From positions 46,519,506-46,583,505 of the forward strand of contig CM034532.1 in assembly GCA_020002185.1 (NCBI GenBank): a DNA stretch of 64,000 bases. Direction: 5' to 3'. Shown in pieces: positions 1-11,899 of the stretch (its first letter is position 1; each line of letters opens with the position of its first letter). The translations under genes were made by a program, and so were the position numbers. Origin of the DNA: Paraescarpia echinospica (lineage: Eukaryota > Annelida > Polychaeta > Sabellida > Siboglinidae). A model generated the notes under the pieces. The model had not been told where the DNA came from. It searched no databases and was given only the letters and a program-made list of their open reading frames with translations.

Positions 1-1439
1 CGCTGTAATCATACTTAATGGCTGGCCAAATTAATCAAATGTGGCATGCAGAATTGTCCGATTATTTGAGCTACTCTGCCATCATCTTGTTCGATTCCAC
101 TGGCATGCCATTCTCAGAAACAACATAAATGATTTACATTATGTTAGTCTGTCTGTCCCAGAATACAGCAAATACATTATTCTAAACACCTGAACAAATA
201 ATTTGGTGTGAGGAAAATTTGTGTGTTCCATATCATTTATATATATAATAACAATTTGCTTACACTAATGTTAGTCATGTGCATGCTACACATACAATTT
301 TTATATGTACTAGTACCACCACACACTAGGTGGCACCGCATCTGCAAATACTGGAGTATCGTCAGCCATGTTTTCTATACACACCAGGGTGAATGTGACA
401 GTGGGGCCACACCATGGACCAGGCATCAAACCACAGATCGAAGCAAGTGAAATCATTCCTTTGATCTTCCTTCAAATTTGATATGTTTACATGGTTTAGA
501 AAGCTTTGAATATGGAAGTATTGTCGATTAAAACATAACCTACCAGCATTACATTTTAAGGGAAAAGGTGTGATAATCCAGAGATTACCAAGGGATTCAA
601 TTCAGTAATATGTCAAAAAATCTGGTAATCACACTACGTAAATAAGTACACACAAGTGGCACCACACAGTGTAGAATTCCACAGTCTATCATGTGGCACT
701 GTTATAACTCATCTATTGATGCAAACTAGCGGTGCGGTGTGCGTTAACAAATCGCCTTACTGACAACGTATCGGAGCAGACATGACATTCATGCCAAACC
801 ATCTATAGGGCCTACTACATGAACTGTCACAAAGTTTTGTTTTAATTAAGCTATGCATATTGTGGAAAATTGGTTTGAATTAATAAAAATACTGGTTTCA
901 AAACCAAATAAGAATGCTAGTGAATCTATTTACTGCAATAATAGGATACACAACAGAACATCAGCACAAAGACAACAACCATGCAAACAACACCAGTTCA
1001 AGCATTTGTTAATTTTATATTTCCTGGGAATGTCACATAGTAGCATTGGTCAAAAACAAAGTCACACTTTTTAATAAAAAATATTTGAATGCTGTATTGG
1101 GCAATTATTGACAGTCTTAACTTCAAAAATATTCAACAATTGTCGCACAAATTATTAGTTAAAATTTTTTGTTTTATATTTTATGCAACATGTTTCTGGT
1201 CTGGGTAATGACATTTATTCAAAACAATTGAAAAGTGAAAATAAACTGTTTAAAGTTGCTGTGTCAACTTTCCTTACTACAAAATGTACTAATATTTCAA
1301 ATACAATTGAAATATATCATCACACATTACAACATAAATTTGACACACGACCAAAATTATTCTATTATAAAATATTGGTAGACAAATATTTTTGTTACAA
1401 CTAAAGGTACCACCTTTCATGTTCCTAGACTAAGTAATA
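1..1439. other. AT-rich stretch, no gene recognised
   Basis: No recognisable exon, RNA gene or repeat family is seen on either strand. Open frames here are short, AT-rich and lack domain motifs, as expected by chance. The region could be intergenic or intronic DNA of a gene to the left. Confidence 0.5.
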
Positions 1440-1552
1440 TTACCATCGACACACCGCCAATTAGTTACTTTAGCTGTTTTTAAAGTTTAACAACGTAACG
1501 CGCAGACGCCATTATTAGGAACAATGCTGGCTGATCCGATCACGACTGCAAC

Positions 1553-1583
1553 CACACACACACACACACAGACACACACACAC
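1553..1583. repeat. (CA)n microsatellite
   Basis: An almost pure CA dinucleotide run, interrupted by one GA, is seen directly. Confidence 0.9.
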
Positions 1584-1838
1584 GTCTACCGAGCCGCACA
1601 AGCGAGCTCTCGAAGGCGTAAATATACGTGACTACGGACACTAGTTGTCCGCACTGACATTGCGGTAACCTCTAATAAAGTCTATGCACACCCTCAACAT
1701 ATGGCTATACCGATAGCGACTGAGCGTGTTGAACAATGCTTAGATAGTTTCAGTTATACTGCTAAAGCCTAATAGTAACAGCACCCAACACCCCACGAAA
1801 TAAGTTAAGCGCTTACGTTGCACAAAGCACGAAATGTT

Positions 1839-1883
1839 CGTCTACGAATGAACCGTCTACGAACGAACCGTCTACGAACGAAC
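1839..1883. repeat. 15-bp tandem repeat, three copies
   Basis: Three consecutive copies of CGTCTACGAACGAAC are present; the first has one substitution. The copies lie in the CpG-richer patch. Confidence 0.85.
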
Positions 1884-2120
1884 GGTGCTCGACGTACTGC
1901 CGACTTGAGTCACGAGTCGACCGATCGCACAAATACGTTTGACTAAATTGTTAAATTCACAGGGTACTATTGAAAGGTAACAGCTTATCGCAACTATACT
2001 GCACATACCTTGTTCGCTGAATGTTACTGTGACAAAGCTGTGCGTAGAAAACGGCTCTTTTGTAGAAATACTGGCAGAAATATATGTACGCACGTCTACC
2101 CGCCAAAATGTTACAAAGAA

Positions 2121-2264
2121 ATGGCGGATACACTCGCATGTGGGTTATGGTATAGTCATTTCATCATATCCATGTCACCAGAAAAATGGTTGGTAATCCT
2201 GCTTGCAGCATTCGCTATTTCGTTATACTCGTTGTTTGCTGTTATTGTTTCATATAGCCAATAA
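2121..2264 (+). CDS. possible small membrane ORF, 47 aa
   Basis: The ATG at 2121 has a strong start context (G at -3, G at +4, beginning ATGGCGGA). The ORF ends at TAA 2262-2264. Residues about 20-43 (KWLVILLAAFAISLYSLFAV) form one hydrophobic segment long enough to span a membrane. The frame is open upstream to 2010, but the internal start has the better context and follows the CpG-richer patch. I do not recognise the family. It may be a real micropeptide gene, a first exon, or a chance ORF; nothing else nearby supports it. Confidence 0.25.
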   Translation: MADTLACGLWYSHFIISMSPEKWLVILLAAFAISLYSLFAVIVSYSQ

Positions 2265-3385
2265 TTATGTTACCACTTAAAAAATAAGGATTACAAAACA
2301 TTAATTAAAAGGAAAGGGTTGCTTTCGGGTCATTATAAATAACACACTTCACACTCAGACATAAGATCCAAGCAACTTGTTCACGCATATGGATCACTTT
2401 TTATAATTTCATGGAGTATAAAATACAACTGTAGGACAAAAATGTGTAAGTTGCAAAACACGGCAAGACAACGTGATTTCCACTGACGCTTCGTGCGCGC
2501 GCCGTGCTTACGACTGACTGTAGCAAGCAAAGTTCGTGCGCGGGCAAGTGTTTAGATTTACAGTCTTTTCATCATGCGTCTGTCCTAATCGTACAACGCC
2601 ACTCGAACTACAAACTGTTTAGTTGTTTCTTCCCTTCGGAGTGCGTGTAGTGGGTGTATTCCAGCTGCGTGACCGCAACGACAGTCAACAGCTTTAATAT
2701 GTGAATTAAGAATATTAAGAGATACTTTGATTATTGCTCTGTCTATGTAGAATAAATTATACTGTTTTTATATCTGGTAATCCCATATAGATATGAATAT
2801 GTATAAAATAAAATTCAAAATAAAACATAACATTTTTTACTATTATTATTTAATACAGGAATATAAAATACACACAGAAAAAATATTGATTCTAACAATT
2901 AAGATATGCATCACAAATAATTATTATAAATAAATAAACAAAACATGCTAATTTATTATAACTGTACAAATGATACGTGAAGTCACCATTGAACATAAAT
3001 TAAACCATATACTTTAAACATATAAGTTAAAAATAATAACAACAATAATAATAATAATGCAACAACATAAGATTCTATGAAGGTTGTATACATATATATG
3101 TTGCTCAGTTTAATCATATATAGCTAAAATTGACAGTTTGATTAACTTATTTAAATACTAATTTTCATTACTCAAAAATAAAATAAGTATTGATTTCGAT
3201 AGTTTTATTCATTGTTAAATACATAGTGGTTAATAAAAGGGTCATTTACAATAGTTGACATTTACAGCGCATACTATTCCAAGTTCTCCGTACCCACTGA
3301 ATTAGTACTTTAGAATGGTGATGATTTTCCATATTAAAAGTCCTACGTCAATATGAAATAGTATTGTGACACAGTGTATGCAATG
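2265..3385. other. non-coding, AT-rich with one CpG-rich block
   Basis: A block at about 2460-2700 is rich in CG and GCGC (for example GTGCGCGCGCC near 2500) and could be a promoter or CpG-island remnant. The rest is AT-rich with short A/T runs and an ATA-type run near 3040. No coding exon is recognised. Confidence 0.4.
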
Positions 3386-3707
3386 GAGTGCACTGGCACT
3401 GTTTAGAGCATCAAACTTTCAAACGAGAGACACCTGTTTCAAATTCTGTGCTGCTGTGTTGAATCTTGAGCAAGCTCATTCACTCTACGTTGTTTCAGTT
3501 CACTCAGCTGTATGAATGAGTACCTGACAATAGACAGTGGTGGACATTTGTGTAAAAATAGTTTTTGCGCATTACCGGTAATTGTAGCACGATGAATGCT
3601 TCCCAGAGACATTGAGATCATTTTCGATTTAACAGGTCTGTCAGGCCGTAAAGGGTAAAGCACGTTGAGCAGTCCTAATGATTGGATATGGTGCTATATA
3701 AGAACTT
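3386..3707 (+). mobile_element. tRNA-derived SINE, copy 1
   Basis: The left end resembles a decayed tRNA gene. It has an A-box-like TGGCACTGTTTAGAGC near 3394 and a B-box-like stretch TTTCAAATTC near 3433. A ~250-bp body follows. The body matches, in reverse orientation, the sequence at 7127-7456, including the blocks TGCTGCTGTGTTGAATCTTG, GACAGTGGT, AACAGGTCTG and the right-hand GCTATATAAGAACTTA. Similarity spans more than 300 bp, so this is one dispersed family of long tRNA-headed SINEs. No poly-A tail or clear target duplication could be fixed. The family name is unknown to me. Confidence 0.7.
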
Positions 3708-6700
3708 ACCCTTACTTTTTGTATATAATTACAACCATCACATTAATACTTACCAACATTTATGTAAATCAATATGGTAATTGCAATTTACATGCAACTT
3801 ACATTTTTATATAACAAAATATAGTGCAGTCCCCCGTTTGTATGCTTTGTACAAGTAGGTAAATGTCGACAACTTTTTGTATGTAGTGTTGGTAAAATTA
3901 TAAAATTATATTATCATATTTAATTTGGGTCAATACTTAATTCGAATGATTCTCAAAATTTGAATCTTCATGTGAATGATTGAAGGCTAAATGTTGGCAC
4001 TACAGTGGGTTTGTGCAAATTATCAGATGTATTGATCAATGTCAGTTATTTAGAACATTTAAATAAATGTGTGCACTTTTTATTAAACCAACAAGATTTT
4101 ATTAAAGCCATTCATATACTACATATTTTACCAGCTTTAACAATATTGCCTTCCAAAGTAAAATCCCAGATTACAAGTGAACAAAGATTTATTTGACTTA
4201 GTCCAACAAATACTTGACAGATGATTCATTCTGTACTTATGTACAGTGTAACTCGTTTTTCTACAAAATTACCAATGTATAATTCAAAACTGCATCTCTT
4301 AGGCTAGATGCCTAGTCAGTCTATTATTCAATTTCGTACCAAAAATCTGGTTGCAACATCATTTTGCTTTTGATTGCTCTATCATGACACCATGTACTCA
4401 AAAAAAAGTTCTTCGTTCGGAACTTGCCAGTTTATTTTTAATTTACAAGCGAAACATGCACTATGGACATTCCACAGACAACATCAATTAATGATGAGTG
4501 ATTCGGTTTATATGACATCACAGTAATATTAGCCAATAGGTGCAGCGGATTAGAAGGCAGGTTTTTGGGGGGTTTGCAAGGGGAGCATTTCATGTTTCGA
4601 GAGTGGTAGAATGCGATAGTTATAATATTGTAATTCCACCACCAGCAACATGGATTTGAAGATAAATGTTGAAATATATTGAGGTGCTCATATGTAAATG
4701 TTTGAACTTGGATGTAGATTTGCAGCATATTGATTTGTTTATACACACATGTATTTATTATATAGATGGATGTTTCTGTAGAAATCAAAATGTTTAAAAC
4801 ACCAATATGTAGGAATGGTTATGTACATAGAATAATATCCCATTGATGGTACCATACCACTTTCCAAAACAAGTTAACAGGTATAACAAACTTAAATTGA
4901 TTATATTTGTACAATGTAATTAGGTCTCATCCACAACCCACAAACGTACATGAAAATGGGATAATTTCACATGTATTTAACATTGCATCATGAGCTATTT
5001 CAAACTGTTTGGTTGTTATTCGCTATGATTTAGATGCATGCATCTTTATTAATGCAGATCCATTTAAGTTGTGTATTTATGTTATTCTTCATTTTTCATA
5101 CTTTATGTGATCTCTTCTGACATGATTGTAATTTATATAACACACAACTTGATAATTATTGCTTCATTTGTACTGTGCCAAATTTATTACATTTCTTTTA
5201 ACTAAGTGTCTTAAAATACTGGAGCAATACAATACTTCATTTCTATTAATATATGTGTACAGTTTTTGCATAGAATTATGGAGCATTGTAGAGATTTAAC
5301 TGATGCAGTATACAATAGTTTATTGAATTTTTGGCTTCTTAATAATATCATTATTACAACACTATTATTTACATTTTTGAAAATATTTATCAAAACTACA
5401 TTTAAACTTGAAGATGCCATATGCCACATCCCTGTATTCAATCTGAATTGTGTTAATGTATTCAAAATTCAACTGAGTAATGTTTTACATTGTGAAATAT
5501 CATATTATGTATAATAAATAGATAAATCAAGGGAGTACAGAGAAGTTTAATACTTATCTATGGTATATTGAATATGTCATTGAATTGAATGTATAATTAA
5601 ACTATAAATTTATGTAATTATTAAGTTTGAAGTTGGAGAATGGTTGGAAGTTGGTTGGGGCCAGGGGGGCATTCAATACAATCTATCAGTGTACCATCCT
5701 TGTGACAAATTCCATGTTTTATGAGCATGTTTAATGTGTCCCACACAATTAACCTATGCACACACTTATGTATGAAATCACACATACTACATGTGTATAA
5801 TAATTAATTTTCTAGCATTATATTTTAAAGGCCACAATATGCGAATACGAATACTTTTATTACATACAAATTAAATCAGTTAAAATATAAAGACATTAAA
5901 AAAGTAAAAAGTATAAGTAATTTTTTTTAATGTTAAGAAATAATTACACAAATATAATTTTATATAGATAGCATATAAAAATCACCACTCTACAATATAA
6001 AATTGTTTTGCCGAAACAGACAGCATAGGCTCTTTAACAACATCTGTACAATTGTATATTTGTACATACAATTTTATCAAGTCATTGTCAGCATAGATCT
6101 TATCTGATTTCTAAAAACAGGGCATCTAAGGTATCGATAACATTATTTACAAACGCTACATGCACTATCGGACTATTCTATCGGTGGTATTCTAAGATCC
6201 ACCCAGCCATGTTGTAGTGGTATTTTCTTGTGATTTATTTATTTATATTATATATATATATATATAAGGAAGAAAACTGAGAGGTGTGTTTGTGTAGATG
6301 TCATGGATATCATACATGCATATTTTACATGCTAAAGGGGATACACTTTGAATTAATCGATCAATTAAAAAAGGGTATAACTTGTCCTTTGTGACTTTTG
6401 TCCATGGAAAATGATTACATATTTCAATCCACACAACTTCAAAAGCATATCTTTTGATATAAATCAAAATCGTGTTTGGAAGAGGAGGGTCAGTTTGAGA
6501 AATTGTCAAGGATCGTATACTGGCAATGTATTCAATGCCCCTCTAGGTTGGGGAACATTGAAATATAGAATAGCTAACAGTGTTAGGACAGTGTTGGTGG
6601 AGAGTTGGAGCAATGTTAACAGGTTAGGGCAACATTGGATGATGGCTGGGGTAATGTCAGTACAATTTAGACATTGTTGACATAGGCCCAATTTAATATG

Positions 6701-7126
6701 CTAAGTTTGAAGCAATGTGTAGTCAACGAGCGAAGTTACTATGCAACCAACAATTTGTCTAATGTTGCCAGGCTGATGTTACACTTTTATATGACATTTT
6801 GGCTGAAGCTCACTAAACATGTCACCTAATTAACCAATATGAACCATCAGAGAGTGTAAGGTATTAGAAATGTATGTTGGTCATCAGTACGATATAAGCC
6901 AATGTTGATTGTGTTTGCTAGTCCTACTCATTAGTTTACTGCTCGTTAAATACTCTGTCTAGTTAGAATAAGTTGTTAAGTTGTGTCTTGGTAATACAGC
7001 TGTAGAAGTGTTGATGGTCAATATTAGTTCTGTATATCAGGCATTTGCTCATATAATACTCTCACTACTGTCCTGCTGGTGTTGATCTTTGTTAAACTAG
7101 TACCAAGAATGTGAAAACAGTACATG
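3708..7126. other. non-coding, AT-rich
   Basis: Both strands contain only short AT-driven open frames (for example 4438-4788, 5211-5514, 6411-6680) without recognisable domains or convincing splice junctions. A TA-rich microsatellite lies at about 6245-6266. The block 6540-6700 repeats short ACATTG/AATGTT words, which may be a decayed inverted-repeat element. Confidence 0.45.
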
Positions 7127-7456
7127 TAAGTTCTTTTATAGCCCAGTATTCAGTTCCCATGATTGTTCAAAGCACATTACACTTTACTTCCTGGCAGACC
7201 TGTTCAATCGAACACCATCTCGACTTCTCTTGGAAGCATTCAGCCACGCTGCAATTAATGTGTGGAAACTATTCGTACACAAATATTTACCACTGTCAAA
7301 TATTTACCATAGCCAGGTACTCATTCGTACAGCTGAGTGAACAGGAGAAACATAAAGTGAACAAACTAGCTGAAGATTCGACACAGCAGCACAGGATTCG
7401 AACCTGGATTCTCTCGATTGAGAGTCCGATGCTCTTATCACTGCGCCACTGCCAAA
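7127..7456 (-). mobile_element. tRNA-derived SINE, copy 2
   Basis: Read on the minus strand from 7456, the head has a near-perfect A box (TGGCGCAGTGATAAGAGC) and B box (GGTTCGAATCC) at tRNA-like spacing. The anticodon loop CTCTCAA would give anticodon CTC (Glu-type), but the anticodon stem is imperfect. The body runs leftward and matches copy 1 (3386-3707) to the terminal block GCTATAAAAGAACTTA. The intact Pol III promoter boxes make this the better-preserved copy. It is a SINE head rather than a functional tRNA gene. Confidence 0.75.
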
Positions 7457-7606
7457 CTAATAAGCCGCTAAATATCAGCACACTTGCTGGCGTGACCTCT
7501 TTTTTCCTTCAGTGTGTTTAAATAGTAAAGGCCAACGTTCTATCTACAATACTAACTACGGTAAACGACTGCACATAAATCCCTAGAATACACTGACCGC
7601 CATGGC

Positions 7607-7856
7607 TGTCACGAGATACCCCAGCTGATGCCCAGCATGGAGGGTATATTTGGACTGATTGCCTAGCAGCAACCTCTGGACTCTAATTAGCATATAGAGT
7701 AGTGGGCGCTGCCGCCGCTGTTAGTGTAGTGAATCAGTCTAGCCTAGGATTTAGACCAGTGCAGCTGTGTATCCAGATAATAACGTATTAAACATATTCT
7801 TCTCGACGTGTTGTTTGTATGTTATATAATACATAGATACGAGCAATACCGTTACA
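7607..7856 (+). repeat. 5' LTR of element A
   Basis: It starts TGTCACGAGATA, ends GTTACA, and is followed by the primer-binding site. It matches 11689-11899 nearly base for base. The 3' boundary rests on the TG...CA rule and the primer-binding site that follows. Confidence 0.9.
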
Positions 7857-7874
7857 TGGTGTCAGGAAGTGACT
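7857..7874 (+). other. primer-binding site of element A
   Basis: TGGTGTCAGGAAGTGACT directly follows the LTR. A TGG start immediately after the LTR is the usual position of the tRNA primer-binding site in LTR retrotransposons. The tRNA used was not identified. Confidence 0.65.
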
Positions 7875-7981
7875 TACCGTTACGTGTTAATTGGATTACG
7901 TTATCTGGATGATCGCTGAATTACCGGCTCAGCGGGATTGCGACAACAGTGCCTGATAAGATCAGCTAGACTCCGTTAAGT

Positions 7982-8700
7982 GTGAGGCACACTGTGATGA
8001 CAACGCCTCCGTCCAGTGAGCTGGCTACGCCACCGTCGCCAACATCGCCTCCACTTAATCGTATTGTGACAACGTACAACAGCAGTATTCCACCACCGCC
8101 GCCGTTGAAAATCGACGCACTAACTGCTGCGAATTCTTGGCGTCTATGGAAAAGCGCCTGGATAGAATATGAAGTCGCCACAGATCTGGATGAAAAGACA
8201 CAACGGAAACGCGTGAGTACGTTGTTGTCAGTGATCGGCCAGGATGCGAAAGACATCTGGCAGAATCACCCGTGGAATGATCCTGCACATCGCTACGAAG
8301 TATAACCAGTTCTACAAATGTACGAGAACTGCTGTACGCCAAGGGTGAACATACCGTATGAGAGACACATCTTTCATTCTCGTAAACAGCGGGCTGGGGA
8401 ATATGTGAGCGAATCGGAACAAACTGTGCGTTCGATGAGATCACGACGGATGAAATTTACCGTAACCATCTTGTTTCGAGTGTTATGGACGAGAGAGTCC
8501 GAAATCAACTCCTCGAAAAACGCGACGTAACGCTGGGGAAAGCCTTTAGACATCATCAGAAATTCGGAAGTGAAAGCTGAACGAGCTAAGGCATGGAATT
8601 CCGTCGGTGACGTAGATGTGCACTCGATGAAGAAAAACACAAGAACGAGGCTGTTCACAAAGCATGGCAGCGAGGCAGATCACGCAAGACCTCGAGAAAA
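7982..8700 (+). pseudogene. gag of element A, broken
   Basis: The first part (7982-8305) encodes a proline-rich start followed by a gag-like segment (WRLWKSAWIEYE, then TQRKRVSTLLSVIG). An in-frame TAA stops it at 8303-8305. Gag-like sequence continues in the same frame (IPYERHIFHSRKQ), then shifts frame near 8420 (segments such as MDERVRNQLLEKR are readable only in another frame). Capsid-type gag precedes a zinc-knuckle region in related elements, and such a region follows at about 8730-8830. The gene is not functional as it stands. Confidence 0.75.
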
Positions 8701-9580
8701 AATTTACGCGAAAACAAGCACAGTTGTGAACTGTTCGTTTGGTGGAAAGACACATGAAAGAGGCAAATGTCCAGCCCGGAGACAGAAATGCAGAGTCTGC
8801 CAGGGCCTGAACCACTTCGCCGTTAAATGTCGCACACTGAAAGTCAGAAGAGACGTCAAAACAATCGGGACAGAACAATATGGCGTGAGTAGTCTGATAG
8901 ACGATTCAGCTACTCGACACTCAGTTAACCGTGTGGACGGACGGCAGACGGACGCTGGATACATAACGCTTGGTATCGGGTCGCACAAGGAGCAGTTCGA
9001 GTGCGATACCGGATCCCAATGTAACATCCTGCCGCTGAGTGACTATAAGTTAGCTACAGGAGACACTAACTTCCAGAATCTGACACGAGTCACAGACACA
9101 CTGACTGTGTATGGAGGGACGAAAGTTAAAGTGGTGGGGATCACAACACTTCAAGTCCACAGAAACGGCCGTAAACACAATCTGCACTTCAAAGTGATGA
9201 GGGGTAAACACCGCCAACCGCTTCTCAGCTGCCAGGCATGCGTTGGCATCGGTGCGCTGCAGTGGATTGATGTGGATGCCATTCGGCCATTACAGGAATC
9301 GCCGGAGACCCCGAGTGTAAACAACGTTGATGCAAAGCAGGCAACGAAGATACCTAGCTTTGACACTGCTGACATACAGCACCAGTATGCAGATATTTTC
9401 AAGGGACTTGGAAAATTACCAGGCCCGTACCACATCAAGATTGACAGAGACGTCAATCCTGTCGCACACGCCCCTCGACGAGTACCAGTGCCTCTGAGGG
9501 ACAAGCTGAAACATGAGCTGCGTGAGATGGTCAACGATGACATCATCGCGCCAGTCAGTGAACCGACAGATTGGGTTGTC
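8700..9580 (+). pseudogene. zinc knuckle, protease and start of RT, element A
   Basis: One open frame (8570-9751) carries, in order: a Cys/His-rich nucleocapsid segment (KCRVCQGLNHFAVKC), a retropepsin active-site motif (FECDTGSQCNILP; catalytic D-T-G near 9005), and the beginning of Ty3-type reverse transcriptase (YHIKIDRDVNPV, then RVPVPLRDKLKHEL). The RT homology leaves this frame at about 9577. The protease appears intact, with the DTG triad present. Confidence 0.88.
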
Positions 9581-9584
9581 GAAG

Positions 9585-10200
9585 CCAGAAAAACTGCGTA
9601 TCTGCATGGATCCACGGGATCTAAACAGAGATATCAAGCGAGAGCATTATCAAATGCCAACGATAGAGGAAATTGCCACACGACTAAACGGTGCGCGTGT
9701 CTTCACTGTCATAGATGCCAAAAATGCGTTTTGGCAGGTCGAATTGGATAAGGAATCCAGCCGACTCACAACATTCAACACGCCGTTTGGACACTACAGA
9801 TGGAAGCGTATGCCATTTGGCATTTCCAGTGCACCGGAAGTCTGGCAGAGGAAGATGCATGAGACCATCGAAGGATTACAGGGTATCGAAGTAATCGCAG
9901 ATGATTTTTTCATCACGGGGAAAGACGACGACGAACATGACGTCAATCTGCATGCGTTCCTCAAGAGATGTCGTGAGAGAAACCTAGTCCTCAACGCGGA
10001 AAAGGTACGCTACAAGCTAAGCGAAGTCAGCTACATGGGATGTCTGCTGACAGACGAAGGCATGAAACCTGACCCGAAGAAAATCGCGGCCTTAATCGAG
10101 GTGCCAATGCCCACGGACGTAGAAATGAGGTACAAGAAAGGATCGGAAATGTACGTTGCAGATAAATTGAGCCGAGCGTACAACACGGAGGCTAAACGAG
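9585..10200 (+). pseudogene. reverse transcriptase of element A, RNase H deleted
   Basis: After a frameshift near 9580, RT continues in the next frame with ICMDPRDLN, VIDAKNAFWQVELD, FGHYRWKRMPFGI and the catalytic box IADDFF (YxDD type). After PMPTDV (about 10125) the sequence jumps to YKKGSEMYVADKLSRAY, which in related elements lies at the end of RNase H. The thumb, connection and nearly all of RNase H are therefore missing, about 250 codons judged from family layout. The protein could not complete reverse transcription alone. Confidence 0.88.
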
Positions 10201-11653
10201 ACACTCGGCAAGATACGAATGCCGATGTCAATAAAGTTGACGACTTAGACGAGATGACGTACAGCGACAACATCATGCTGCCTGAAGATAAATTGATCGA
10301 GCTGCAGCACTCCACGAAGGAAGACGCAATGTTGCGAGAACTCGAGAAGGCCATCAAGTCAGGGTGGCCAGCAGCGAATACCGGTAAGGAAGCACTAAAA
10401 CCGTACATGCAATTCAAAGATGAACTGTTAGTTGAAGATGGATTAATCTTCAAGGGAGACAGATTAGTAATCCCCCATGTGATGCGACCGGGAATGGTGA
10501 AATTGATACACCAGGGCCATATTGGAATAGAGGGATGCCTGCGCAGGGCGCGCGAAGTCATCTGTTGGCCCGGTATGAACGCTGAGGTGAAGGACCACAT
10601 CAGCAAGTGCGACGTTTGCAACGCACACCGACCGGAACAGTGCCGTGAGAAGCCGCAAACACACGAGTTCCTCATCTGCCATGGGCCAAGGTCGCAACAG
10701 ATTTGTTTGTGCTCGACGGACACCAGTATGTCATACTGGTAGACTACTACAGTAACTTCTTCGAGATCAACGAGCTGAAGAAGACAACGACACAGGCTGT
10801 TGTCAATGCTCTACGGCCACACTTCGCACGTCACGGAGTTCCTTCAATTCTGGTCAGTGACAATGCTTCACAGTATGGGTCACAGGAATTTGCGAAATTT
10901 GCTCGTGAGTGGGGCTTTGTGCACGTAACATCAAGCCCGCACAGCAACGGGAAAGCGGAGAACACTGTGAAAATAGCTAAAGCTTTGCTCAAGAAGGCCA
11001 AACTGGATGGAAGCGACCCACTGAAAGCTATTCTGGAATGGCGCAACACACCAACAGAAGGCTTGCAAAGCTCGCCCGTGCAACGTTTGATGTCACGCCG
11101 GACTAAAACACTGTTGCCGACGCAAAACAGTCTACTTGCACAAAAAATCCAAGGAAGAAATGTCAGCGATGCAATCGAACGACGAAAACGAAAGTACCAA
11201 CGACATTACGACACCCACTCAAAGCCGCTGAAAGAGCTAAATGTTGGACAGGCAGTCCGGATGAAACTGCCTGGACGCAACACTTGGAGTTTGGGTGTAT
11301 GTAAACGAGCAGTAGGACAGCGATCCTACACCGTGGATGTCGAAGGACACACCTATCGGTGCAACAGACGACAGTTGAGGGCAACCAACGAATCGGCGCC
11401 CTCAGTGACTGTTGCTCATGACGTAACGCCAGACGTGGGAGATTCCGTGCCCCGTGCAACGATCTCCAAGCCGACCGGTCAACGACAACCGGCTGTTGTT
11501 GTTGACATTCCGTTATCGCCGTGTCCTCGCCCGAACACGCCGCGGGGGACACCGGGCATTATGCCGAGGCGAGACGAGCCAAGTGCAAGACGCATGACAC
11601 TTCGAGATCGTGTTGACATTAAGCCACCACGACGGCTCATTAACGAAACGTGA
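10201..11653 (+). pseudogene. integrase of element A, frameshifted
   Basis: The N-terminal HHCC zinc-binding module is seen at about 10508-10640 (HQGHIGIEGC, then KCDVCNAHRP). It is in the RT frame, which ends at 10742. The catalytic core continues in another frame from about 10703: the first Asp in LVDYYSNFF, the second in SDNASQYGS, and the Glu in NGKAENTVK. Together these are the D,D-35-E triad. A basic C-terminal region and a proline-rich tail end at 11653. The frameshift near 10690-10740 breaks the protein between zinc module and core. Confidence 0.88.
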
Positions 11654-11664
11654 ATCCCAAAACG

Positions 11665-11688
11665 AAAAAAAAAAAAAAAAAAAAGGGA
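11665..11688 (+). other. polypurine tract of element A
   Basis: A run of about 20 A followed by GGGA sits directly upstream of the 3' LTR. This is where plus-strand DNA synthesis is primed in LTR retrotransposons. Confidence 0.85.
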
Positions 11689-11899
11689 TGTCACGAGATA
11701 ACCCAGCTGATGCCCAGCAGGGAGGGTATATTTGGACTGATTGCCTAGCAGCAACCTCTGGACTCTAATTAGCATATAGAGTAGTGGGCGCTGCCGCCGC
11801 TGTTAGTGTAGTGAATCAGTCTAGCCTAGGATTTAGATCGGTGCAGCTGTGTATCCAGATAATAACGTATTAAACATATTCTTCTCGACGTGTTGTTTG
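11689..11899 (+). repeat. 3' LTR of element A, truncated
   Basis: It begins TGTCACGAGATA and follows the 5' LTR to TGTTGTTTG at 11899. There the match stops and the minus-strand coding sequence of element C begins. About 39 bases of the LTR are missing, so no target duplication can be read on this side. Confidence 0.9.

Larger units (their letters stand above)
1440..2120. promoter_or_regulatory. CpG-richer patch, possible promoter region
   Basis: Against AT-rich surroundings this stretch contains many CG dinucleotides, for example around 1496-1520, 1580-1630 and 1810-1930. It ends just before a short ORF with a good start context at 2121. No TATA box or known site decides the matter, so a promoter role is an inference from base composition and position only. 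Confidence 0.25.
7607..11899 (+). mobile_element. Ty3/gypsy LTR retrotransposon A (defective)
   Basis: The order is 5' LTR, primer-binding site, gag, protease, reverse transcriptase, integrase, polypurine tract, 3' LTR, all on the + strand. This is the Ty3/gypsy gene order. The element is about 4.3 kb. The RT thumb and RNase H part is missing by internal deletion, and the reading frame shifts several times. The two LTRs differ at only about 4 positions over the 211 shared bases, so the insertion looks fairly recent. The last ~39 bases of the 3' LTR are absent, exactly where element C begins. No env-like gene is seen. Confidence 0.92.

Noticed and set aside
7380..7456. A tRNA gene on the minus strand
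   Set aside because: A and B boxes are good, but the anticodon stem does not pair well and the sequence continues into a body shared with another copy at 3386, so it is a SINE head.
7607..11899. Endogenous retrovirus with envelope gene
   Set aside because: After integrase only a proline-rich tail and the polypurine tract follow. There is no env-like ORF, signal peptide or membrane segment.
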